64,000 nucleotides of DNA from Branchinecta lynchi (lineage: Eukaryota; Arthropoda; Branchiopoda; Anostraca; Branchinectidae), in contig JAKZAP010000018.1 of the NCBI GenBank assembly GCA_023053575.1, positions 3,224,001-3,288,000 on the forward strand, read 5' to 3'. Position numbers and translations under genes: made by a program. This document shows, piece by piece, positions 22,075 through 31,241 of this stretch (the stretch's first letter is position 1; the number at the start of each line of letters is the position of its first letter). The notes below the pieces were generated by a model. The model searched no databases and was not told the origin of the DNA. It saw nothing but the letters and a program-made list of their open reading frames with translations.

Positions 22075-22195
22075 TTCCAGCTTGAGCGGCTTGAGCCTGA
22101 AGAGGACCCTTGCCAAGAAGGGACGAAATATAGCTCGAATAAAATGTAGCTGACTTATCCGTTTTGCCCCGTCAAATATAACCTCACCTCATTAT
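22075..22195 (+). repeat. Dispersed repeat with hammerhead-like core, copy 3
   Basis: CTGAAGA (22097-22103), stem CCCTT/AAGGG, and CGAAA (22124-22128) are followed by TATAGCTCGAATAAAATG and GTAGCTGACTTATCCG. This is the best-preserved copy of the layout at 12864. It lies just before the hAT element at 22236. Confidence 0.45.
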
Positions 22196-22235
22196 TAGCA
22201 TCCGTCATACAGAGATTGTGCACTAGATCCATATC

Positions 22236-24133
22236 CAGGGGCGTCGCAAGTGCATTTTCGGTGGGGGGGGTGCAGAGCCAAAATTTTACCGAATCTTTCA
22301 AAAATGTTACCGAATCCTAGAGCTACGAATTCGAGCTTTAAATTATGGAACAGAGACGATTACGTATTAAGAGTAACAATAAAGTGCAGCATGAAAGACG
22401 ATAAGCCAACTATTAGGCGGCGTTCTGGCAAGCCCACATGGAGAAAATTTTGCCGGCACAATTGCAGAAACAGCTAATATCTATTATAGCCAATATAAAA
22501 TTAAATCGAGCGCCGCAGGCGAAAATTTTCGATTTTTTTTTTCTGTAGGCTAAAATTTAACTGCTATAATTTAACATTGATTAAATACCGATACCGAGAA
22601 GTTCCAGAAACCGGACAGAGCGACGTCCCCGCAGCAGCAGCAACTGTAGTCTAGTCAACATACTACCATAATCCCATAAAGTGAGCGCCGCAGGCGAAAT
22701 TTTTTTTGCTTTTCCTGCCAAATTTAATTTTCATCCGAATTCTAGCTTTTAATGTTTCGAAATCTCAGTCCTAAAACTGGCTTAAAAACCCCCGTCAAAT
22801 GACGCGCCCTTCCACAAAATAGAGAATATTACGAAAAGTACTGCAGGCGGAATTTTTGAAATATTTCTGATTTGATATTCTTTTTGGGATCCAAAATAAA
22901 AGTAAGGACTATCGATGATATCATAGAGCATCCCTTTTGTCTGCGACCAGTGCTTCACTCGACCTCTTCTGAGTTTCGAGGTTCGTGGTAACTTCCGAAT
23001 CCTGGCAATTAAAACGAATAAATTACTGAATCCCAGTTATTATACCGAATAAGTTTAGACCGATAGCATGTTCGGGATTCTGTTTAACTACCGTATCCCG
23101 GTTATTATACCGAATTGATTTGGTATCGAAAGACTACCGAACTATATTCATATTCTGTATACTTTCGTCTAAACTGGAGCAAAGTCAGGATTCGTGGTTA
23201 ACTTCCTAATCCTGGAAATTATACTGAATAAATTACCGAATCCCAATCATGATACCGAATAATTTTGAACCAATAGCTTATTCGGGATTCTCTATAACTA
23301 CGGAATCTCCACAAATATACCTGATAGTTTCCGGCATCGAAAAATTACCAAATGATTTCAGTATGTTCTCTCACCAAATTCGTGATAACTACCGAATTCT
23401 GAAAATTATACCAAATCCCGATCGTTATACCGAAGAGATTTGTACAGATAGCCTATTTAGGATGCTATATAACTACCGAATCCTCTTAAATATATCGAGC
23501 AGTTCTGCTATCGAAAAAACACCGAACAATTTTAGTAAAATTTTGGGCCGGAGTTATTATACGGAATAAGTTTAGACCGATAGCATGTTCGGGATTCTGT
23601 ATAACTAACGTATCCCCGTTATTATACCGAATTCTCTGGTATCGAAAGACTACGGAACAATATTCATATTCTGTATACTTTCGTCGAAACTGGAGCGAAG
23701 TCAGGATTCGTGTTGAACTTCCTAATCCTGGAAATCATACTGAACAAATTACCGAATCCCAATCATGATACCGAATAATTTTGAACCAATAGCTTATTCG
23801 GGATTCAGTGTAACTATGGAATCTCCATAAATATACCGGATAGTGCCGGCATCGAAAAATTACCAAATGATTTCAGTAAATTCTCTCACCAAATTCGTGA
23901 TAACTACCGAATAATGACAATTATACCGAATCCCGATCATTTTACCGAAGAGATTTGTACAGATAGCCTATTTAGTATATAACTACCGAATCCCCGAAAA
24001 AATATCGAACAGTTCTGCTATCGAAAAAATACCGATTTAGTGAAATTTTGGGCCTCCGGCCCAAAATTTTACCGAATCTCAAAAAGGTGGGGGGGTGCTG
24101 CACCCCCCGCACCCCCCCCTTGCGACGCCCCTG
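22236..24133. mobile_element. hAT-type non-autonomous element, 1.9 kb, with 8-base target duplication
   Basis: Terminal inverted repeats CAGGGGCGTCGCAAG and CTTGCGACGCCCCTG are perfect. TCCATATC stands immediately outside both ends (22228-22235 and 24134-24141), the 8-base target duplication typical of hAT. The interior has no transposase frame. It is built of ACCGAAT and TTATACCGAA repeats, including a direct duplication of period 517, and carries GCGCCGCAGGCGAAA twice (about 22509 and 22684). A deletion derivative with expanded internal repeats is the likely origin. Confidence 0.9.
23040..24050. repeat. 517-base direct duplication inside the hAT element
   Basis: AAGTTTAGACCGATAGCATG occurs at 23051 and 23568, followed in both by the same series of blocks (GGAGCRAAGTCAGGATTCGT, TTACCAAATGATTTCAGTA, AAATTTTGGGCC). 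The copies differ by scattered substitutions and one short deletion. Confidence 0.85.
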
Positions 24134-24145
24134 TCCATATCCATA

Positions 24146-24478
24146 ATGCCCGGGCCACATTCAGTCACACCTGTACGTAATTTGGTTCGTTAATTTGGTT
24201 ATTACCCACTCTTACGTTTCATCCTGGTACACCTGGAACGAAGAAATTCAAGATATATTACCACCATCATCATCAAACGTAAACAGAACTGGCTAAAATC
24301 AGCGACTCTGGTCTGTGATTAGTCCAAACACTCGAAAGATACGTTTCAAAATGGTGGAGATGGATTTCTCCATCTCGACAATCTTACGTTTTCAGCGTCT
24401 TTTCTTCCCAATTTCGACCGTAAGACGGTCTTATTGCCGGCGTTATTACCAGGTGTGACTATAGTGGGGCCCGGGCAT
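24146..24478. mobile_element. MITE with ATGCCCGGGCC ends
   Basis: The left end ATGCCCGGGCCACATTCAG, then TCACACCTG, is matched inverted at the right (CAGGTGTGA...GGGGCCCGGGCAT), giving 333 bases. The interior has a small hairpin, GGAGATGGATTTCTCCATCTC, and no coding frame. It starts a few bases after the hAT element's right target duplication. A remnant with similar ends is at 16391. Confidence 0.7.
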
Positions 24479-24696
24479 AAGAGTACATGGGCTTTCGCTT
24501 TTTAACTGAAGGGTGGTGCAAAATTTTCATTGCCGGTGATGTTCGCGCCTTTATTCTGCGGAAGGAGAATAGTCAAACACTGGTCAAACACACATCCTAG
24601 CCGAATCTTAGTTAGCGTTCCAGTGAAGTTATTACAAATTCCGGTGATAAGAGGAGGGGCGAACGCCGTATTGTGGTACTGGAACGAAAATAATAA

Positions 24697-25160
24697 CAAC
24701 GCGAACATACGTCATCACCCTTACGGGAGTTCCTGCAGAACCGACACTTATGATCACTTATGATGCTCGCGATCATCGTAAGTAAATTGTGACGATCGTA
24801 ACTGTCGTGGAACAAAAATAATAAGTGGGAGGAGCCAATTTACTTATTACGGCGGGCTCTTGAACGGCCGTAATAACAAGAATAGTAACGATCGTAACTA
24901 ATAGTAAGTTGCTGGAACGCTGCCTATAACAACGTGAACATACGTCATCACCCTTACGGGAGTTCCTGCAGAACCGACAGCTATTATAACTTATGATGCT
25001 CGCGACCATCATAAGTAAACTGTAACGATCGTAACTGTCGTGGAACGAAAATAATAAGTGGGAGGAGCCAATTTACTTATTGCGGCGGGCTATGGAACGG
25101 CAATAATAACAAGAATAGTAATGATCGTAACTAATAATAAGTCGCTGGAACGCTACCTTA
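24697..25160 (+). repeat. 233-base tandem duplication
   Basis: GAACATACGTCATCACCCTT begins at about 24703 and 24936, and both units run through CTGTCGTGGAAC, GGGAGGAGCCAATTTACTT and CGATCGTAACTAATA. It is non-coding and resembles a MITE interior. It ends just upstream of exon D. Confidence 0.85.
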
Positions 25161-25272
25161 GTCAAAGGTTGACGATGATTATTGTGGGACTTTCGGGAAC
25201 TAAATGGGGTGGTGGTTCTGTGCTGAAAAACGGAGATTTGACCCTTAAGACCATAAGATTGTATACTTTTAG

Positions 25273-25399
25273 CTCGAGCATGACTTCAAATGTAATCGCA
25301 TCCGATCCAGCCAACATGACGAAAGACGAAAGGGAGAGGATTAATCCAGAGACGGGAAAAACGTCGAACTATCCGGAAACTCACAAAGGACAATCGCAG
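25273..25399 (+). CDS. Exon D of the unrecognised hydrophilic-protein gene
   Basis: Acceptor TTGTATACTTTTAG and donor TCGCAG|GTAAGG bound 127 bases, entering in phase 2 and leaving in phase 0, with 42 codons. An internal Met follows two codons after entry, as in exon A. The peptide (DPANMTKDERERINPETGKT) is polar with no Cys or Trp. The exit fits exon E at 26965. The entry does not fit exon C's exit, so at least one exon is missing between them, or D starts a separate transcript. Confidence 0.5.
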
Positions 25400-26454
25400 G
25401 TAAGGCACAGATCTCGTTCGCCCTTCTCAAATTCAGCGCTTCTAGCGGATTAAATCACGACTGGAAACGCTACTCTCGAGTCAACAAACAGAACGCTCCC
25501 AAGAAGGTCACAACCGTGTCCTGTGCGGGAGTGCACAACTTTCACTCACCTATTCCAAACGATGACACACATTTCTCGTCTTAACCTTCTCATTTCTTTT
25601 TCTTTACGAAAAAAATCATCAGACTTGATGATATGAAAAAAGCTAAATATAAAGAAGACTATGGCGAGCTCATAGCAGTGGATGATAAAGACCAATAGTA
25701 TCATAGTAGGTAATAAATAGTACATATCATAGTAGATAATACAGACCGTAACATTCGAATCCCCTAGCTTTGGCAAAAAGTTTCAAGCGTTTCTAGGAGG
25801 CCTGTGTTGGTAAATTGCGAATTGCTATTATGTCTTGGTCACACACGGCTGGGTTCTGCAAGCATAGAGTAAGTAACTAATAAGCTCTGTCGCGCCTTTA
25901 CTTTTCCGAACGAGAATCAGCTTTGCGCGGTTGTTTTTAAACAGTGGCACCATTTCGGTAAATCTTTGGGGGGGGGGACGCCAGTTTTGACTCAAAATTT
26001 AATAACTCTTTTTGGGGTAAATCTGAATTCTCGAGTACGCTTCAAAGTAGAGTCGCTGCTTTGCATTTTGCCTTTTTAAACTAATTTAGCCACCAAACAT
26101 TAGCCCCAAGGAAACAGATTTTGAAATTTAATGGCAAAACCGTCCAAAAAGGGTATAACATTCGCGCAGTCTCCTTCGCTTGAGACGAGGAAAAAGCTGA
26201 AACCGTGACGAAGCTTTGTCAAAGGGATAGTTAAAGTCCGCATCCAAACATGGACATCTCAATCTCCTTTGTCGGTGACCGTTAAGGCGGAACAAGATTT
26301 CATACATCAAACATGCCTGTTCTAGTAAACGACACATTTTAGACCAAGAAATAAAATATGACAAAAGATCGTAAATATTTGCAAAGAGTATTTGTTTACA
26401 AAATGATTTCTAATAAAGGGCGATTCTGGCGGTACTGAAAGCTGCGCGAGCTTA
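25400..26454. other. Unassigned stretch
   Basis: No repeat family or gene is recognised. Small open frames (for example 25776-25546 minus, 26364-26128 minus) lack splice signals and domains. A G-run is at about 25970. Confidence 0.35.
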
Positions 26455-26625
26455 TACGCTGTCTGCTTTTGCAACTTCGGTTAAAACTCGTTTCGCGTTC
26501 CAAAGATATTCTCGCGCTCCGCTAGTGACCTGGAAAGCGAATCCACTTCGTCAGTGGAAAGTGATTTCGGCAAGTCAGCGAGAAGTTGTAAAGGTGCATT
26601 GAGGCGCAACGACTGTCCGTTTGTT
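26455..26625 (-). pseudogene. Possible retrotransposon polyprotein fragment
   Basis: The minus strand has a 51-codon frame with LLADLPKSLSTDEVDSLSRS. It resembles the linker upstream of reverse transcriptase in Ty3/gypsy polyproteins (Leu-Pro, then a helical Asp/Ser-Leu segment). The frame ends in a stop, and no RT motif follows. The identification is weak. A small host exon is the alternative. Confidence 0.25.
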
Positions 26626-26629
26626 TTTG

Positions 26630-26826
26630 GCCATGATTAAAACTGTTTAAGATGCCTCTTCTTCTATTTTGCTTCACCCAGCTCTGTTCTGTCAGCCATC
26701 ATCAAGTTTTTAGTTTCTGGCTTTCGACTTCACTGCTGAGTGCTGGCTGACTTTTCCACGGGGCTAATGCGCGACTCGATATTAAGCGAAAGCCTAATTG
26801 CTTATTCGCCCTTCAGATAACTTATA
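26630..26826 (-). repeat. Right member of the 185-base inverted pair
   Basis: This is the reverse-complement match to 20031-20213 across almost the whole length, with short indels (for example an extra CAGCA after CAGCACT). The two copies bracket about 6.4 kb in inverted orientation. Confidence 0.7.
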
Positions 26827-26964
26827 CCAAGATCCCACGCGTGATTGTTATTGTTCCTCTAGCGCCTCTGGCGGCGATTTGTCATCGGATTTTATGATGG
26901 ACGTATCGTTGGTGCATGGAACCAAAGACGGAGGTTCTATTGGCTTATTTGTTCTTGGTTCTAG

Positions 26965-27191
26965 GAAGCAGCAGCGAGAGGGGAGCCCATTTCTTCCGGA
27001 GCCTATATTGGTATGCCCATGCCCATGCCTGGTTTCGAACCCGGTTCGGGCCCCGATGTAACCGAGTCCAAAAATAACCCAACTGGAGGACGTGATGCAC
27101 CGCCTGTTCATCTAATAGCAACGGAGGAACATCGAGAGTTGACCCCAGGGAGTGGCATAGGGTTTGAAGAAGTCCACAAGGAAGTTGAAGG
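26965..27191 (+). CDS. Exon E of the unrecognised hydrophilic-protein gene
   Basis: Acceptor TTTGTTCTTGGTTCTAG is followed by an open frame entering in phase 0, as exon D's exit requires. The frame runs 75 codons to either a donor (AAGG|GTGAAT, phase 2) or a stop at 27193-27195. The peptide has a short MPMPMPG repeat and is rich in Gly, Pro, Glu and His, again without Cys. If the stop is used this is the last exon. No polyadenylation signal is obvious within 300 bases. The join to D is supported only by phase, spacing and composition. Confidence 0.45.
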
Positions 27192-27419
27192 GTGAATGAT
27201 GCAGAAGAAGTAGAAGAAGAAGCTGCAACCAAACTACCCAAGAACCATGACTTTTGTAACATAGTTCCATTTTTGTTGTTACATGTTTTAGTATCAATGG
27301 TCTTGACTGGCGTTTTTTCCCCTGTGGGAGGAGCTACGTGATGAAAAAGCGATGCTGCGTACAGTAGAGGTATGTTAATTTGAACAGTTACTGAAATGTG
27401 AACAGAAAAGAAATCCCGT

Positions 27420-27600
27420 TGTGTAGAAAGGAATTCCGGTCGACTCGAAAGGATTCCGTTCGTGAAGACGACTAGAAAAAAGTCTAGCGGGACGAGAATC
27501 CTTTCATGCATGATGAAAGGAATTCCGGTCTACTTGAAAGGAATTTCGTCGGCGGCGCTGATAAAAAGACAAAAAAAAGGTCTAGCTATCTTTTGAGAAC
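27420..27600 (+). repeat. Degenerate 89-base tandem repeat
   Basis: GAAAGGAATTCCGGTC occurs at about 27426 and 27515, each followed by an ACTTGAAAGGA-type block, a GTCTAG motif and CGTC. No gene is seen in the surrounding 27192-27840. Confidence 0.6.
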
Positions 27601-27839
27601 AACAATCATCAGTACTGATGTTATAGATACCTTGAAAAATTTTTTTTAGTGGCTGGTGAATTTATTTTTTGTCAGACTCTCTGGTTCGAAGAATTTATTT
27701 TTGCCCCCTTGTAAACATAATCTTGTCACCAAGATCGGATTCTGTTCATGTTTTCCTGTACTTCTAAACCCTGCATTAGCGATGAATGGTAGAATGAAGA
27801 TCCAATGCATATTCAGGTGTTTTCAGAGGACCTCTAAGT

Positions 27840-27897
27840 AAAAGTTTAATCTGAAGTTGATTAAATGTTGGATATAGGGTAAGGAGACATGCTGGAA
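27840..27897 (-). repeat. Short G-module fragment
   Basis: AAAAGTTTAATCTGAAGTTG and GGTAAGGAGACATGCTG match the minus-strand module of G. It abuts the L element that follows. Confidence 0.5.
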
Positions 27898-27898
27898 T

Positions 27899-30272
27899 CA
27901 TTTTTATGGCACTTGCCCTTCGGCCAAGTGCCATATAGCGATTGTAATTTCTGTCCGTCAGTCGGTCCCGGTTTTGCTAGTTCGGGCACTTCCAGATAAG
28001 CTAGGACGATGAAACTTGGCAGGCATATCAGGGACTGGACCAGATTAAATAAGAAATAGTTGCTTCCCAGATCTGACCATCTGGAGGGGAGTGGAGGGAG
28101 GGGGAATCCGGAAAAATTAGGAAAACTTAATTATTTTTAGCTTACGAACGGGTAATCGGATCTTAATGAAACTTGATATATGGAAGGACGTCATGTCTCA
28201 GACGCTCCATTTTAAATCCAGACCGGATCCGGTGACATTGGGGGGAGTTGGAGGGGGAAACCGGAAATCTAGGAAAACACTTAGAGTGAAGGGATCCGGA
28301 TGAAACTTGGTGGAAAGAACAAGCAGAAGTCCTAGATACGTGACAGATATAACCGGAACGGATCCGCTCACTTTGGGGGAGTTGGGAGGGGGGGGGGGGG
28401 AGAAGTCCGAATTTGTAGTGATCCTGCGAGTTTGGTGCTTCCTGATGTGCTGGGACGCTGAAAATTGGCAGGCATGTCAGGGACCCGATCAGATTTAATA
28501 GGAAATAGTCATCTCCCCGATCCGACCATCTGGGAGGGGGAGGGGAGGGAGGGAGAAGCAAAGATTTCAGGTATTTTTATCTTGCGAATGAGTGATCGGA
28601 TCTTGATGAAATTTTATATTTAGGATGACCTCGTGTCTCAGACGCCCACTATAAATCCGGACCGGATCCGATGACACTGGGGGGGAGTTGGAGGAGGGAA
28701 CCGGAAATCTTGAGAAACGCTTAGAGTGGAGGGATCGGGATGAAACTTGGTGGGAAGAACAAGCACAAGTCCTAGATACGTCATTGATATGAGCGGACCA
28801 GATCCGGGCACTCTGGGGGAGTTGGGGGGGGGGGGGTCCGGATTTCTAGCGATCCCACGAGTTCGGCATACTTACTGATGTGCTAGGGCGATGAAACTTG
28901 GCAGGTATGTCATGGACCCGAACAGGTTCACTTGAGAACAGCCGTTTCCCCGATCCGACCATCGTGGGGGGAGTGGATGGATGGGGGTCCGGAATCTAGT
29001 GGCGTGTATAACTTTTGAACGGGTGATCGGATTTGAATGAAACTTGTCTGGTGGAAAGAGCTATCGCCTCCGATGTTCAGTGTTAAGTCCGGGTCGGGTC
29101 GGGTTATACCTGTGGGGATGGGTGGGACCGGAAAGCTCAAGAAACGCTTAAAGCAGAGGGATTGGGTCGGAATTTAATGGAGAGAACAAGCATTAGGCCT
29201 AAATCCGAATTTGACGGAGCCAGATGGTTTCGGGGGCTCTGTGGGGGGGGGGGGGTAGAGGGGGTTTCCTGGAATACCGGTAGTCGGGGGTTATAATAGT
29301 TCTAGAAATACTAAGACAATGAAACTTTGCAGGCATATTAGCCACCCGACTTAATCGACTTATTTATTTAAACTAGGATACGGCCAACTAGGGTCAAACA
29401 AATGGGTGATAAGAATCGATGGCCTCGACATGTAAAAGATGCGTTCGAACAAAATGCGACCACGGTTGGGGGAATTGGGAGGGGGGGGGGGGGGCGGGGA
29501 CTTTTGACATGCACAAAAACCAAACGAATGGACCGAATGAGATGCAAGTTCGACAGTGCCGAGTTTATGCGGCCTAGATTTGTTATTTGGCGTCCGGGCC
29601 GGTTGCGGCCAAGGTAGGAGGGGGGGGGGGGGGGTACTGGAAACTTGCAGATAGGCTATGCTCCAATTTCAGTGAAACTTGATGGACAGGAAGAGGGAAT
29701 TGAGAGATATGACGTTTGTGTTTTCAAGTCCTGTTCGGCCACAGTGGGGGGAATTGGAGGGAGATTGCCGGAAACTTTGAGGCTCGCATAGGAGTCAAAC
29801 GAGTGCATCAGTTTAAATGAAACATAGAACTTAGAGAGGATATACGCTAGATGACATATTTTGGGCCAGGATCCGGATCCGACAACGTTGGTGGGGGGAG
29901 GGGGTACCAGAATTTTCCAAAAATGCTCAGATTCGACCGAAACTTGATAGGTGGTATAAAAGAAGATATTTTAGATGATCCATTTTTTTAGTCCGAACCA
30001 GATTCGGCCACGGTAGGGGGAGATGGAGGGAGTACCGGAAATATTGTAGCACGTCTAGGGATCAAGGAGTGGATTTATTAGGCTGAAACATGGAAGTTTG
30101 AACAGTCATGTGCATTTGATAATCGAGACGATGCCGGAACTGCTCAGAAGTGATTGAAACAAAATATCCTACTTCTATTTCCGAACCGCATTTTTGGATG
30201 GCGGGTGTATTTTGTCACGTTCTCATCTACTTTCTTGTACTGCCAAGTGCCATATGAGCTCGTAGCTCTTGT
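27899..30272 (-). mobile_element. L element, about 2.4 kb, full-length
   Basis: It runs from the hairpin ATGGCACTTG...CAAGTGCCATA (27905-27934) to GAGCTCGTAGCTCTTGTT near 30272, so its sense strand is minus. Modules with GATGAAACTTGG alternate with G-rich blocks. At 29515 the uninterrupted TGACATGCACAAAAACCAAA shows the state of L without the G insertion seen in two other copies. Confidence 0.8.
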
Positions 30273-30289
30273 TGAGCTTTATTTTTTTG

Positions 30290-30560
30290 CCAGATAAGTA
30301 GTTTGTCCGGAATCCGGCCGAAACTGGAAGTTGGGCAGGAGTAAGGAAGGAAGAAGATACGACGTAGGCCATAGGGTAAACCACATGCTGAATCCATATA
30401 TGAGTATTTGACAGAGCAAAGCGGATATCTGAATATATCTGAACTTGGTAAAATTTAGCTGGTGTACCCGTTTTGCATTGTCAAATACGAACTTGATCTT
30501 CTCCGATTATTATCATTGGCCTTAATCTATTTGTAAATTTTAAAAATAAAAATGTTTGAG
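30290..30560 (-). repeat. G-element fragment
   Basis: AGTAGTTTGTCCGGAATCCG, then GGGTAAACCACATGCTGAAT and ATCTATTTGTAAATTTTAAA, correspond to the first part of G on the minus strand. The element ends are missing. A similar stretch is at 13800-14060. Confidence 0.55.
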
Positions 30561-30589
30561 AAGTCTGTTGAAGACCGAATACCTACCCT

Positions 30590-30850
30590 TGTCAGGTGAA
30601 TGACTCAGCGGACAAGCATCACAAATAAAACGCAGTCGAGAAATCTACCGGAGACAGGACCGAAACTTGCTCCGAGAGCATGTCATCATTCACGGCGTTC
30701 TGTCTGACAGGGCACTGACAATTGTCAGCTGACAGGACGAATAAAACGGAATCAAGCGGACAAGGCAGTTAAATAAAACGGCATTTGGCTGACAGGATTG
30801 AGACAGGACCGGGACAAGGCTAAATCGAACGCGGCTTAAGTCCAAAACAC
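30590..30850. repeat. Degenerate CTGACAGGA repeat region
   Basis: GACAGGAC, AATAAAACG and GCGGACAAG recur several times at irregular spacing. The origin is unknown. No frame is open across it. Bases 30851-31014 show nothing further. Confidence 0.4.
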
Positions 30851-31014
30851 ACCAGTGATCCTCAGGAAGAAGGAGTAAGCGCTCCGTAACGACCCAAACT
30901 CAACGACTCAAATCCTGTGTCAACCAATCACGGCGACCTTTCGAGCAGATGTACACCACTTCTGCCTTTCTTCCGCTAGGTACCCGGAGAGGCCGGAGAT
31001 TTTGAATCGACAAG

Positions 31015-31115
31015 TAAGTAAGTAAGTAATTTATTTATAACCCACCGTTTTCAGAAAGCGGAGTAAATGAAGAAAATAAATAAAACACATAAAAATACAC
31101 AAAAATACACTTTAT
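31015..31115 (-). repeat. Retroelement 3' end with TAAG tract
   Basis: GTAAGTAAGTAAGTAA is followed by TTTATTTATAACCCACC and an A-rich tail, as in 10218-10345. It is similar to the end of the LINE at 2385. Confidence 0.5.
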
Positions 31116-31204
31116 TTCAATCGTCGGGAGTCAATCGGACAAGGAGAGATAGTCATCAAGAGTATTTCAACTTAAAGCTTCTATGACCCGAATTGTGTTT
31201 TCTG

Positions 31205-31241
31205 GTTAGTTGTATGTTCAGTTTCAGTTTATTCATACAAA
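31205..31241 (+). repeat. Left half of a repeat interrupted by L
   Basis: TTCAGTTTCAGTTTATTCAT ends at the L start. Its continuation (AAACACCATTAACTGTTTAT) is at 35201. The uninterrupted version is at 43314-43375. The L copy therefore inserted into an older repeat here. Confidence 0.7.

Noticed and set aside
26848..27511. Minus-strand frames of 87 and 188 codons over exon E
   Set aside because: They are antisense to a better-supported plus-strand exon and contain low-complexity Leu/Ser runs.
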